Source: Nannochloropsis oceanica (lineage: Eukaryota > Sar > Eustigmatophyceae > Eustigmatales > Monodopsidaceae). Taken from it: DNA of 64,000 nucleotides. The position numbers and the translations under genes were made by a program. Every line of letters begins with the position of its first letter. Positions within the stretch are counted from its first letter, which is position 1. The stretch spans positions 578,501 to 642,500 of the forward strand of contig CP038113.1 of the NCBI GenBank assembly GCA_004519485.1, given 5' to 3'. Of this stretch, positions 10,813 to 21,451 are shown piece after piece. The notes below the pieces were generated by a model. It worked only from the letters and a program-made list of their open reading frames with translations, did not search any database and was not told where the DNA came from.

Positions 10813-11267
10813 AGGAGGGAAGGAGGGCTGGTAAGATGGAAAGTATATGTGTGTAACGATAAAGGGAAATAGGAATGCGACTCAATCACAAACCCAGAAG
10901 CATGACCGAGAGGACCGACGAAAAGAAGACGATGAGAGCAAGCAACAACAGTTAAACAAGCACTTTATTCATTGAAGCGTATTACATGTATACAAGTATG
11001 CATGAAATAAATGTATGCATGTAATACATGAATGCATGAAGGTACCACCAACGTTGTCGTTTGGAATGCCATCGAGCGCCTGTCTCGACACATCGAAATA
11101 TGGAATTCCCTTCTTGATTGCTTCTCTGTATTTTTTTATTTCTTTGATTTCATTCCACACTACTTTGCTATCAACAGCATCAAAATGTGAATCTCGTGCA
11201 AAATTGTGTGTGTGACTGTGTGTACAAGCCCTCCTTCTAGTCATCCACTTATCCTCTTCTCACCTTG
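10813..11267. other. Convergent intergenic region
   Basis: 455 bp between the ends of the prolyl hydroxylase gene (+) and the zinc-finger gene (-). It contains a short direct-repeat patch of ATGCATG/TACATG words at about 10980-11040 and otherwise AT-rich UTR-like sequence. No gene is seen. Confidence 0.5.
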
Positions 11268-11657
11268 TCAAGCCACCTGGCACCCTATCCCTCCTCCCTC
11301 CCCTCCTCCCACTTCCCTCCGCCCGTCCTCTCCATGCTCTCTCTCCACGTGTTCAACCAGCAGTACGGGGTCCACAAACGAGGCCCGACAGAATGGACAC
11401 CCACCATCCGCCGTCTGCCCCGCCTGGGAGGGCCGGATGGAGGGGGGGGTACTGCTGCTACTACTGCCGTCGTCGTTGGTCAAATCCACGTCATTGCTGT
11501 TGTTTTTGTTTTTATGTCCCGCTTGCCCTGGATAAGCCCCCCCTGCTCCTACTACCCTTCCCCGTCGGCGTCGTTCCGTCGTTCCTTGCAATGAATTGCT
11601 TGGATCAGGTGTCGGCCTGTTGCTGCCCCTACTCCCTCGCCGCGCATGATGGCCATT

Positions 11658-11688
<31 letters not shown>

Positions 11689-12819
11689 CTGCCCTTACCG
11701 TTCGCCACACTGCCTCCCCCCCGCCCCCTCCCCCCCGCTGCTGCAGCTGCTCGTACAGGCGTGGTCGGCTTTCCCTTGCCGATGTTACTGCTGCCACCCC
11801 CCATTCCTCCGCCACCACCACCAAACCAAGAAGCAACGCCCCTCATTCCCCCCCTTCCCTGCTTGACTGCTCCCGTGCAAGCATGGTGGTCTTTGTACCG
11901 ATGCCTAAGACAGACTTCCTTTCTACAGGCGCCACATACATGGGTATTACTCGGGCCCATCACTTCCTTGCAGCCCTTCACTCCGCATCGTTCTCGCTTC
12001 GTTTTCTGCGCAGGTTTGCATTCAGCAGAGCTCGAATGGAGCTGCCAGACGAGGTTGGGGTCTTGTGCAGCTGTCAGGGTGAGAGTGAGCGCACAGACGG
12101 GGCACTTGATCGCTATTTGTTGTTTTTGCCCTTGATGTGGACAGCTGTGGGCGGCGTAGGTGCGGTGTTCGAGGCAAAAGGTTCGCTTGCAGCAGTCTGT
12201 TTGGTTTGAGGTAAGGTGGTTAAGGGACGGCAAGAAAGGAGGGTGGGTAAATAAATGGCATAGATTGATAGCATGCTTGTGAGAAGCGATGATGGAGAGA
12301 GATGCAAGGGGACAAGACAAGGGGAAAATGCAAGCGTGGAGCTTAAGAAGAGATGGATGACGGCATTGCTTACGCTAAAAGTGACAGCTTGACCGGGCAA
12401 GCCCAGAAAATACATCGGGAGATAAACACAGACCATCCATTGCTGCGCTCCTGTCGGTGCGTTTGTCGCCGGCCCACTGTCATGGCTAGGGAGCATGGCG
12501 TAAGCAAGAGCCATCGCCGTCCGGCGCGTAAATGGAGGGAGGGAGGGTGGGAGGAGGCAACGCATCGGCCCGCGGTCCATCACAGGCCTCGAAAGACGCA
12601 GAGCACTCTAGGCTCAACATTACGTTCTCGCTCGACGCAACGAAACGTCGCCTGGGCTTGCATCATGACATAGCGACCGTGCAGGGCACACACAGCGGGG
12701 GCAGGACAGGGAGGGGATGGGGGGAAGAAGGGGAAGCACATACCGCAGTGAAAAGGCAGGAAGTCACGAAGATTGCAGAACCCCACACTGCAGTGTGCAC
12801 CCAGATCTTGAAACTCCAT
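11268..12819 (-). CDS. AN1-AN1-C2H2 zinc-finger protein (SAP/ZFAND2 type)
   Basis: Two exons (12744-12819 and 11268-12196) encode 334 residues. Exon 1 starts M-E-F-Q-D-L-G and ends inside the first AN1 finger; the join gives F-H-C-D-C-C-K-R-T-F-C..H-R-T-Y-A-A-H-S-C, so the finger is complete only across the splice. A second AN1 finger follows (R-C-G-V-K-G-C..H-V-C-G-A-C..H-R-Y-K-D-H-H-A-C). A long Gly/Ser low-complexity linker leads to a C-terminal C2H2 finger (C-P-F-C..L-L-V-E-H-V-E-R-E-H). The AN1-AN1-C2H2 order resembles plant stress-associated proteins SAP11/13; animal ZFAND2 lacks the C2H2 part. These proteins act in ubiquitin-proteasome stress responses. The intron of about 550 bp holds the left breakpoint of the tandem duplication, so this copy is intact while exon 1 exists a second time at 18703-18778. 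Confidence 0.85.
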
Positions 12820-14382
12820 ACTAGCGTGCTGTGGGGAAAGGGGGTGAGGTGGGGTTGGGTTTAATGTGTAAGGCAACGGAGCACTCAGAAATTTGCTCGC
12901 TTGAGTGTTTCTCGTTACGATATGGAGAGCAGCAGCAGGCAGGGAACATGAGGGAGACCCATAAAGTAAGCAAATTTGTTCTCAATAATAGTGTGTAAGG
13001 AGAGAGTTTCTCTTCTTAGACAGGGGTCATATTAAATCATACAAAACTATCATCTTGTGTTCGTCCTATGTCGCAGCATGTAGCTTGTACCTGTATGACT
13101 ATGGCTTACCGGGAGTACCGGTCCCACACCAAAGTACCAATTACATCCTGTAGTATGACCATCTAAGCCTGACATTCTTAGTCTTGCGTAAGACCGTACA
13201 AGACGCTTATTACATCGGTGCACCAGAATCGACTGTCAGAGCTAGACCTTGGTAGAACTGTGTTGTTCAATCCTAAGACCAGACTGGATTATTTCCCTGT
13301 GCGCAACCAAATAATATCCCTTGTCTTCAATGTCTTGTCCGTATTGTGTATCTCCTGTTCCTATCTGTCTGTATTGCGTATATTGTGACTCTATGTCCAT
13401 TTTTGGCCCATCACTATTTTTTCACCAAATCACATTGCTAACACCCCACGTTTTCCGCCCGCCTGGATATCACTCCCCCGCGCGCTATATGCCACGAGTG
13501 CATATCACAGACAACCTATATCAGGACCCGCAACTTTTTATTGCATTCCCTAGACCCACCAATCACTTCCGGCCCTCAAATCTCCGTTGAATTTTTGAAT
13601 TTTGGCCCACATCTTTTCACGACCATAACTTCTGGTTTAAACTGTTCTAACCGCCGCGGTTACACATTTTTGCCACTTATCTTTCACCGGAGAGAATGGC
13701 GAAATATTCTGTCGTGAATTCCGTGCCCCTCATTTGAGTTTGACATGCGCGGTGTTCTTCCTTCTTACGCCGAGGCATCCCGTGCACAGAGACACCACGA
13801 TGCACTCCACACCCCAACACGCATTTCACATGGCTCTGCACCAAGCAGCCTTGTCATGACTCGCCAGCTTTTGGGCAGCGAACTGGGCGACCACGGCCCA
13901 TCGCCCTTTGAGCGAAACTCCATCACACTCGATCGAAGAACGCCAAAGCCTTTTGCCGTGGCATGCCTTGTCCATTCTTATGCATGTTTTGGACGGGCTT
14001 GATGCAGCCACCGCTGCTGCAGGATCTCGAGATAACTCGTCTGTCCCTATTTGAATTCTTCCTTGCTGCCTTCGAGAGGTTTGGACATCGACCACAAACC
14101 CGAGACATGAAGCTAGCCCCCCCATTTTAAAATCCTCCTTTCTTGCATTCATCACGCCCCACCTCCAGGACACACACGCCGGAACAATCCATGACCAGGA
14201 AAAGCATAAGTAGCGGCTACAAACTTCATCCGTTATCTCGGTCGTGCCTTGCCGCACATGGCGCACCTCTGCGTAAACCATGCGGCCCTCCCTCGAATTC
14301 AAAAACTCACCATCCTCCCTTCCCCCTTTTCACTCTCTGCCAACCAAATCAACCCCCAAACTCACTTTACAGCAAAGCAACA
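12820..14382. promoter_or_regulatory. Divergent upstream region of AN1 gene and epimerase copy 1
   Basis: 1.56 kb between the AN1 start (-) and epimerase copy 1 (+). The parts 12820-12965 and about 13706-14382 are shared with unit 2; the middle (12966-13705) is not. The shared right part has several short frames on both strands without support, and I treat it as promoter and 5' UTR. The epimerase frame is open some way upstream of its ATG (first in-frame ATG about 14191), so a longer N-terminus is possible but less likely. Confidence 0.6.
12966..13705. other. Segment present only in duplication unit 1
   Basis: About 740 bp with no counterpart in unit 2, where the flanks GTAAGCAAA and TGAATTCCGTGCCC lie about 30 bp apart. 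It is more AT-rich than its surroundings and holds no convincing coding frame. I found no clear terminal repeats, target-site duplication or element-specific gene. It could be an insertion into unit 1 after duplication, or ancestral sequence lost from unit 2. A mobile-element remnant is possible but not shown. Confidence 0.7.
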
Positions 14383-15724
14383 ATGAGCAACTCCTCTACC
14401 CCTTTGGTGACAGGCAAGAAAGTCCTGGTGGCCGGCGGCGGCGGCTTCATCGGCTCCCACCTGGCCCGTCGTCTCAAGAAGGACGGGAACTATGTCGTGG
14501 TGGCCGACTGGAAGCGCAACGAATTCATGACAGAGCCCGAGTTCTGCGATGAGTTTCTCCAAGTCGATTTGCGGGAACTTGACAACTGCATCAAGGCTTC
14601 CAAGGGCTGCAACCACGTGTACAATTTAGCTGCGGAGATGGGCGGAATGGGCTTCATCGAGTCCAATCAGTCCGTGCTCATGTGGAACAACACCATGGTC
14701 TCCTCCAATGTCCTTGAGGCCGCGCGTCGTAATGGCGCTGAGCGTTATTTCTACTCCTCGACGGCTTGTGTTTACAACGAGGATCTGCAGCTTGACCCGT
14801 CCAATCCCGGGTTGAAGGAGGCGGATGCCTGGCCCGCCAAGCCGCAAGAGGTGTACGGGCTTGAAAAGCTTTACCATGAAGAAATGGCACTGGCGTACTC
14901 CCGGGACTTCCCCATGGTGTCGCGCATTGCTCGGTAAGTTTGACACAGGAGAGGAGGGGAAAGAGGGGATGACGGAATGTGTATGGTCCTTTCTAGTCAA
15001 AGAGACTTGCCCGGAAGCATCATCACTGTCAATTGTGTTCATCATTGACATTTTCGTAGGATGCTTCGTCTTGTCAATATTTCGCGCAGCTTTTCACCAT
15101 CCCTTCCTCCCATTCTCCCCCCCTCTCAGATTCCACAATGTCTACGGCCCATTCGGCACCTGGAAGGGCGGTCGTGAAAAGGCCCCGGCTGCCTTCTGCC
15201 GCAAGGCCGTGGGGAGCACGGAGCACTTCGAAGTGTGGGGAGATGGGGAGCAGACGCGATCGTTCATGTATGTCGATGATTGTGTGGAGGGAGTGTTGCG
15301 CATCATGATGAGTGAGACGGCGGTCAAGCCCTTGAACCTCGGCACGGAAGAGATGGTGTCGATGAACAAATTTGCTGAGATTGCCATGAGCTTCGAAAAC
15401 AAGTATTTGCCCATCAAGCACATCCCGGGCCCGCAAGGCGTGCGTGGACGTAACTCTGACAATACTCTCATTCGGGAGGAGCTTGGCTGGGAGCCTCTCA
15501 TCTCAATTCAGGAAGGCCTTCGCGAAACCTACTTTTGGATCAAGGGACAGATTGAGAAGGAGCGCGCGGCCGGGATAGTGTTTGACTACTCTTCCTCTAA
15601 GGTGGTTGTCCAGACGACGGATTCCCTGGATGCGCTGGGCGGGAAAGAGAAGGGGTTGGTGAGCAGCATTCCGGAATCGGACTTGGCCAGCAATAGCAAT
15701 GCCGGCATCCAGGTGATTGCTTAG
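14383..15724 (+). CDS. GME: GDP-mannose 3,5-epimerase, copy 1
   Basis: Two exons (14383-14933, 15130-15724) encode 381 residues, close to the 377 of the Arabidopsis enzyme. It is an extended SDR epimerase that converts GDP-D-mannose to GDP-L-galactose or GDP-L-gulose for ascorbate and cell-wall sugars. Visible features are the NAD loop G-G-G-G-F-I-G-S-H-L-A, S-S-T-A-C-V-Y with catalytic Cys129, Y158-G-L-E-K162, G-T-W-K-G-G-R-E-K-A-P-A-A-F-C with the second catalytic Lys, and I-P-G-P-Q-G-V-R-G-R-N-S-D-N. No targeting signal is evident, so it is probably cytosolic. Copy 1 differs from copy 2 at residue 85: the usual N-L-A-A-D-M-G-G-M-G reads E here (GAG at 14635). The copies have different upstream regions and could be regulated differently. 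Confidence 0.95.
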
Positions 15725-16202
15725 AAATTGCAAGGCGCGGCATGTAGAACGAGGGAAAGGTAGGGAGGGGGGGAAGAATGGGATAAAGTAGTATGGCTAG
15801 CCGGCGAGAGATGCATGTTGAGATTGACGGAGGCCTCAGTCTCGATTCCAAGAAAATGAAGGCAGAGGGGTAAGATTCAGATTGTATGTTGCATGTTCAC
15901 ACGCCTACGGTATGACGAGAGGAAGTCAAGAAGAGCCAAAAGCAATGTGACAATGCCGAGTATCACTCTGTGGCCATGGGTCAGGAAGGTACCTGTCCGT
16001 TAATGAATGTCAACAATCGAAAGTATGAAAGGGTAGTGGCATGCATGAAACCGTGTGGGTAACTTTGTTGCTGTTCTGGACTCGTTCCAACGTTAATATT
16101 TACAACATCACCTCTTTCTCTTTATGTACAATCTGTACATATACGCGCCTTTACTTCGATGACTCACTCGCAGAGATGTGGGATGCCCTGTGTCTGTCGA
16201 CC
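15725..16202. other. Convergent spacer, epimerase copy 1 and polymerase fragment
   Basis: 478 bp between the epimerase stop and the polymerase fragment stop. It is repeated almost base for base at 20974-21451. No gene is seen; it is probably the two 3' UTRs. Confidence 0.5.
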
Positions 16203-18298
16203 CTACCTCTGTTCCTGCAACTGCTCCTGCCTCACCGCAACGATCGCTTCTCCAATCTCCTTTTCCGCCACCTCCCTCCTTGCCAATGCCGTCTTTTTGA
16301 CGTGATTCAATTCGTGCATGACCGTATCCCATACGAAGCTCAAGGTACTTCCACTCATGTATGTCACTTCGTAGATCGCCGAGGCCACAGCCAAGCGCCG
16401 CCTGTCAAATCTGCTGTTGATGTTTCCACTTTCGCCGCTCGTTGTCGTCGTCGTCGTTGTCTTCACGGTCGTGGCTGGTACTCTGCTATTTTCGTTATTT
16501 TTATCACCTACTGTCACTGTGGCTTCCGCCTTGGTGGGAAGTGTATTGTCCGCCAGAAGCTGCAAGGGCCGTCGCTCTTCTCCTCCTGCCCCAATTCCTT
16601 CTTCTTCATCTCCTCTCTTGTTCGCTGATGTCATCTTGTCCCCTCCACTTGCTCTAGCTGTGGCAAGGAAGGCCTGCTTAAAAGGCGCCAGCACCTCCGA
16701 CTTGAGAGCCTGATACTCTCCGGGGTCATCATTTTGCTGCTGCTGCTGCTGCCGCTGCTGCTGCTGCGCATGGTACCGCCGTCCCATCCTTCGGGCATAC
16801 GACTGTCGGTAAGCCTTGAGCCATGACTGTGCTTGCTCGAGAAAGGCCGCCGAGCCCTCTACCCTCAAGTCACTGTCCAAACGAAGAGTATCTGCTGGAG
16901 AAATGAAGGCGTTGCCACCACCGCTGGAGTATGTAACATTCTTTTTGCCACCTCTCATACTACTACTGCTGCTGGTGGTGGTGCTGCTGCTGCTACTGCT
17001 CTTGTCGTCCGCCAAAAGGGGCGCAACACGGGCATGGATGCGGCCAAGCAGCGTGTCGACTTCGGAGTAGCTCAAGACGCGATGATAGGAGGATAATGAG
17101 GCGGAGAAGGCTGAGGATGAGCTCCATCCACTTCGGTCCAGATAACTTGGGCGATGAGCAGGCTTGAGTACGGTAGGCAAGGACCACAGCAGCCCCGTCT
17201 TGGCACTATCAAGCGCCCTCGCCGCAATTTCTCCCAGAATCAAGCAATTCGACGAGCAGGCCCCACGGAGATCTGCATGCCTCAACCACCAATCACTGGC
17301 ACTGGCGACGATATCGTGGGCCTTACCGTGCGCCATGCAGCTCTCCAAGCACCGTTTCATGACCGCAGCATCCACCTGGAGGCCGACCGACTCGGCATTG
17401 AAATGGAAAGGCCCAACGACCGTCAGCATCTCGGAGCCTGGACACGGTGGTTGTGGTGATGATGGTGCTGCTGACGGTGCTGCTGGGATAGCGCTGGAGC
17501 CACTTCTGATGCTGCTACTACTGCTACCACAATAGTTTGATAAATACGGTGTCAGGTACTTCCAGCGCCTGCAGGATCAGCACCAATTCGCGGGAGAGAC
17601 GGGTGCTTGCTTTCAATACACGAAAGGTTGTCAGCACGTCCAGGCTAGGCCGACGAGTCAAAGGAGTAACCGACAGATTGGGAGGAGGAAATTTCAGCAT
17701 GGAAGAACGTCGGAGCTGGATCTTGTTTTGAAGGCGTGGGTGAACAAGGAGGGTGCCTTTAAACCCACCCATGTGGCATATGACCCGCACTTGGATAACA
17801 GCAAACGGAGGCACAGCAAGGGAAGGCCCGATGAGCGGGGCAGCAGGCAGGGCTCGCCCCTGGTATAAATGCGGGGGCAAGTGTGAGACAAGATCGGGCG
17901 ATATAAATCCCGAGCCGTCTGTCATGACAGCACTATCCTCGCTTGCAAATATGTCGTTAATCAACTCGATTTGCCTCGGTTCCAAGCTCAAGGATTGTGA
18001 TCGACTAAACCCCAACGCCACCCGCGCCACCAGCCGCGGGACACAGGGAAAATTGAAGAAATTTCCCAGTCCCGCAATCATGCACTAGGCAGACATGACC
18101 CGAAATCCTGTTTCTTCCTTACCCGTAGAGTCTTCTGCCACAAAATAACACACCCCATTCCTATCCGATTTGTGGTTGATGTATTTATAGCGTTGACAAG
18201 CAAAATGAATCCCCTCCTGTGCAAGCACTTGCAAGGCATGTCTCCCCCGCTCACTCCACCAATGTCGGCGGTTACCAGATTGTACGCGCATAAATCGA
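16203..18298 (-). pseudogene. Truncated RNA-dependent RNA polymerase copy
   Basis: This is the unit-1 copy of the polymerase gene at 21452-25048. It matches residues from about 293 to the C-terminus, since its 5' part was left out at the duplication breakpoint (18298). It has an internal deletion: 22783-23405 of the full gene is replaced by three bases at 17531-17533, a net loss of 620 bp that shifts the frame. The deleted part encodes the D-M-D-G-D metal-binding motif, so no catalytic product is possible. A further change gives an in-frame stop near 18087, in M-S-A-stop-C-M-I-A. The last 408 residues stay open (16203-17429). It lies on the same strand as, and downstream of, the orphan AN1 exon at 18703-18778, so it may still be transcribed from that promoter copy. 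Confidence 0.9.
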
Positions 18299-18702
18299 AG
18301 CGTAAGAAGAAATGGATGACGGCATTGCTTACGCTAAAAGTGACAGCTTGACCGGGCAAGCCCAGAAAATACATCGGGAGATAAACACAGACCATCCATT
18401 GCTGCGCTCCTGTCGGTGCGTTTGTCGCCGGCCCACTGTCATGGCTAGGGAGCATGGCGTAAGCAAGAGCCATCGCCGTCCGGCGCGTAAATGGAGGGAG
18501 GGAGGGTGGGAGGAGGCAACGCGTCGGCCCGCGGTCCATCACAGGCCTCGAAAGACGCAGAGCACTCTAGGCTCAACATTACGTTCTCGCTCGACGCAAC
18601 GAAACGTCGCCTGGGCTTGCATCATGACATAGCGACCGTGCAGGGCACACACAGCGGGGGCAGGACAGGGAGGGGATGGGGGGAAGAAGGGGAAGCACAT
18701 AC

Positions 18703-18778
18703 CGCAGTGAAAAGGCAGGAAGTCACGAAGATTGCAGAACCCCACACTGCAGTGTGCACCCAGATCTTGAAACTCCAT
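18703..18778 (-). pseudogene. Orphan first exon of the AN1 zinc-finger gene
   Basis: A copy of AN1 exon 1, with ATG at 18778 and its GT donor just below 18703. The AN1 second exon is absent here; the sequence downstream on this strand is the truncated polymerase copy. The exon, its start codon and about 150 bp of upstream sequence are kept, so the promoter may still work and produce an AN1-polymerase chimeric transcript or a short truncated peptide. Confidence 0.85.
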
Positions 18779-19631
18779 ACTAGCGTGCTGTGGGGAAAGG
18801 GGGTGAGGTGGGGTTGGGTTTAATGTAAGGCAACGGAGCACTCCAGAAATTTGCTCGCTTGAGTGTTTCTCGTTACGATACGGAGAGCGGCAGCAGGCAG
18901 GGAACATGAGGGAGACCCATAAAGTAAGCAAAACTTGTCAAATGCGAGCGAGATGTTCTGCCGTGAATTCCGTGCCCTTCATTTGAATTTGACTTGCGCG
19001 GTGTTCTTCCTTCTTACGCCGAGGCATCCCGTGCACAGAGACACCACGATGTACTCCACACCCCAACACGCATTTCACATGGCTCTTCACCAAGCAGCCT
19101 TGTCATGACTCGCCAGCTTTTGGGCAGCGAACTGGGCGACCACGGCCCATCGCCCTTTGAGCGAAACTCCATCACACTCGATCGAAGAACGCCAAAGCCT
19201 TTTGCCGAGGCATGCATTGTCCATTCTTATGCATGTTTTGGACGGGCTTGATGCAGCCACCGCTGCTGCAGGATCTCGAGATAACTCGTCTGTCCCTATT
19301 TGAATTCTTCCTTGCTGCCTTCGAGAGGTTTGGACATCGACCACATGCCCGAGACATGAAGCTAGCCCCCCCATTTTAAAATCCTCCTTTCTTGCATTCA
19401 TCACGCCCCACCTCCAGGACACACACGCCGGAACAATCCATGACCAGGAAAAGCATAATTAGCAGCTACAAACTTCATCTGTTATCTCGGTCGTGCCTTG
19501 CCGCACATGGCGCACCTCTGCGTAAACCATGCGGCCCTCCCTCGAATTCAAAAACTCACCATCCTCCCTTCCCCCTTTTCACTCTCTGCCAACCAAATCA
19601 ACCCCCAAACTCACTTTACAGCAAAGCAACA
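18779..19631. promoter_or_regulatory. Divergent upstream region of orphan AN1 exon and epimerase copy 2
   Basis: 853 bp, the compact version of the upstream region of copy 1 and lacking the roughly 740-bp middle segment. Joined edges are at about 18930-18960. It should contain the promoter of epimerase copy 2. No individual element can be named. Confidence 0.5.
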
Positions 19632-20973
19632 ATGAGCAACTCCTCTACCCCTTTGGTGACAGGCAAGAAAGTCCTGGTGGCCGGCGGCGGCGGCTTCATC
19701 GGCTCCCACCTGGCCCGTCGTCTCAAGAAGGACGGGAACTATGTCGTGGTGGCCGACTGGAAGCGCAACGAATTCATGACAGAGCCCGAGTTCTGCGATG
19801 AGTTTCTCCAAGTCGATTTGCGGGAACTTGACAACTGCATCAAGGCTTCCAAGGGCTGCAACCACGTGTACAATTTAGCTGCAGACATGGGCGGAATGGG
19901 CTTCATCGAGTCCAATCAGTCCGTGCTCATGTGGAACAACACCATGGTCTCCTCCAATGTCCTTGAGGCCGCGCGTCGTAATGGCGCTGAGCGTTATTTC
20001 TACTCCTCGACGGCTTGTGTTTACAACGAGGATCTGCAGCTTGACCCGTCCAATCCCGGGTTGAAGGAGGCGGATGCCTGGCCCGCCAAGCCGCAAGAGG
20101 TGTACGGGCTTGAAAAGCTTTACCATGAAGAAATGGCACTGGCGTACTCCCGGGACTTCCCCATGGTGTCGCGCATTGCTCGGTAAGTTTGACACAGGAG
20201 AGGAGGGGAAAGAGGGGATGACGGAATGTGTATGGTCCTTTCTAGTCAAAGAGACTTGCCCGGAAGCATCATCACTGTCAATTGTGTTCATCATTGACAT
20301 TTTCGTAGGATGCTTCGTCTTGTCAATATTTCGCGCAGCTTTTCACCATCCCTTCCTCCCATTCTCCCCCCCTCTCAGATTCCACAATGTCTACGGCCCA
20401 TTCGGCACCTGGAAGGGCGGTCGTGAAAAGGCCCCGGCTGCCTTCTGCCGCAAGGCCGTGGGGAGCACGGAGCACTTCGAAGTGTGGGGAGATGGGGAGC
20501 AGACGCGATCGTTCATGTATGTCGATGATTGTGTGGAGGGAGTGTTGCGCATCATGATGAGTGAGACGGCGGTCAAGCCCTTGAACCTCGGCACGGAAGA
20601 GATGGTGTCGATGAACAAATTTGCTGAGATTGCCATGAGCTTCGAAAACAAGTATTTGCCCATCAAGCACATCCCGGGCCCGCAAGGCGTGCGTGGACGT
20701 AACTCTGACAATACTCTCATTCGGGAGGAGCTTGGCTGGGAGCCTCTCATCTCAATTCAGGAAGGCCTTCGCGAAACCTACTTTTGGATCAAGGGACAGA
20801 TTGAGAAGGAGCGCGCGGCCGGGATAGTGTTTGACTACTCTTCCTCTAAGGTGGTTGTCCAGACGACGGATTCCCTGGATGCGCTGGGCGGGAAAGAGAA
20901 GGGGTTGGTGAGCAGCATTCCGGAATCGGACTTGGCCAGCAATAGCAATGCCGGCATCCAGGTGATTGCTTAG
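19632..20973 (+). CDS. GME: GDP-mannose 3,5-epimerase, copy 2
   Basis: Two exons (19632-20182, 20379-20973) encode 381 residues identical to copy 1 at all positions I compared except residue 85, which is the family-typical Asp (GAC at 19884; A-A-D-M-G-G-M-G). Copy 2 is therefore the one with the canonical substrate-pocket sequence. Exon boundaries, intron and 3' spacer match copy 1 at a constant 5249-bp offset. Role and motifs are as for copy 1: NAD loop at the N-terminus, catalytic Cys129, the Y-G-L-E-K motif, and the G-G-R-E-K-A-P lysine. Because the genes are so similar, total enzyme dosage may be doubled. Confidence 0.96.
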
Positions 20974-21451
20974 AAATTGCAAGGCGCGGCATGTAGAACG
21001 AGGGAAAGGTAGGGAGGGGGGGAAGAATGGGATAAAGTAGTATGGCTAGCCGGCGAGAGATGCATGTTGAGATTGACGGAGGCCTCAGTCTCGATTCCAA
21101 GAAAATGAAGGCAGAGGGGTAAGATTCAGATTGTATGTTGCATGTTCACACGCCTACGGTATGACGAGAGGAAGTCAAGAAGAGCCAAAAGCAATGTGAC
21201 AATGCCGAGTATCACTCTGTGGCCATGGGTCAGGAAGGTACCTGTCCGTTAATGAATGTCAACAATCGAAAGTATGAAAGGGTAGTGGCATGCATGAAAC
21301 CGTGTGGGTAACTTTGTTGCTGTTCTGGACTCGTTCCAACGTTAATATTTACAACATCACCTCTTTCTCTTTATGTACAATCTGTACATATACGCGCCTT
21401 TACTTCGATGACTCACTCGCAGAGATGTGGGATGCCCTGTGTCTGTCGACC
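20974..21451. other. Convergent spacer, epimerase copy 2 and polymerase
   Basis: 478 bp, the unit-2 copy of 15725-16202, between convergent stop codons. No gene seen. Confidence 0.5.

Larger units (their letters stand above)
12338..18298. repeat. Tandem segmental duplication, unit 1
   Basis: This unit repeats in direct orientation as 18299-24170. It starts in intron 1 of the AN1 gene and ends inside the coding region of the RNA-dependent RNA polymerase, so it carries AN1 exon 1, a whole epimerase gene and a 3' polymerase fragment. The offset to unit 2 is 5959 bp at AN1 exon 1, 5249 bp across the epimerase, and about 5872 bp in the polymerase interior. The two jumps mark a net 710-bp extra segment in unit 1 (about 12966-13705) and a net 620-bp loss in unit 1 at 17531. 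Near-identity of introns and spacers points to a young event. Confidence 0.93.

Noticed and set aside
12966-13705. Solo LTR or other mobile-element remnant
   Set aside because: No matching terminal sequences, target-site duplication or element gene could be seen, so it is described only as a copy-specific segment.
13745-14302. Short frames on both strands upstream of the epimerase
   Set aside because: Present in both duplicated copies but without homology or splice support; interpreted as promoter and 5' UTR.
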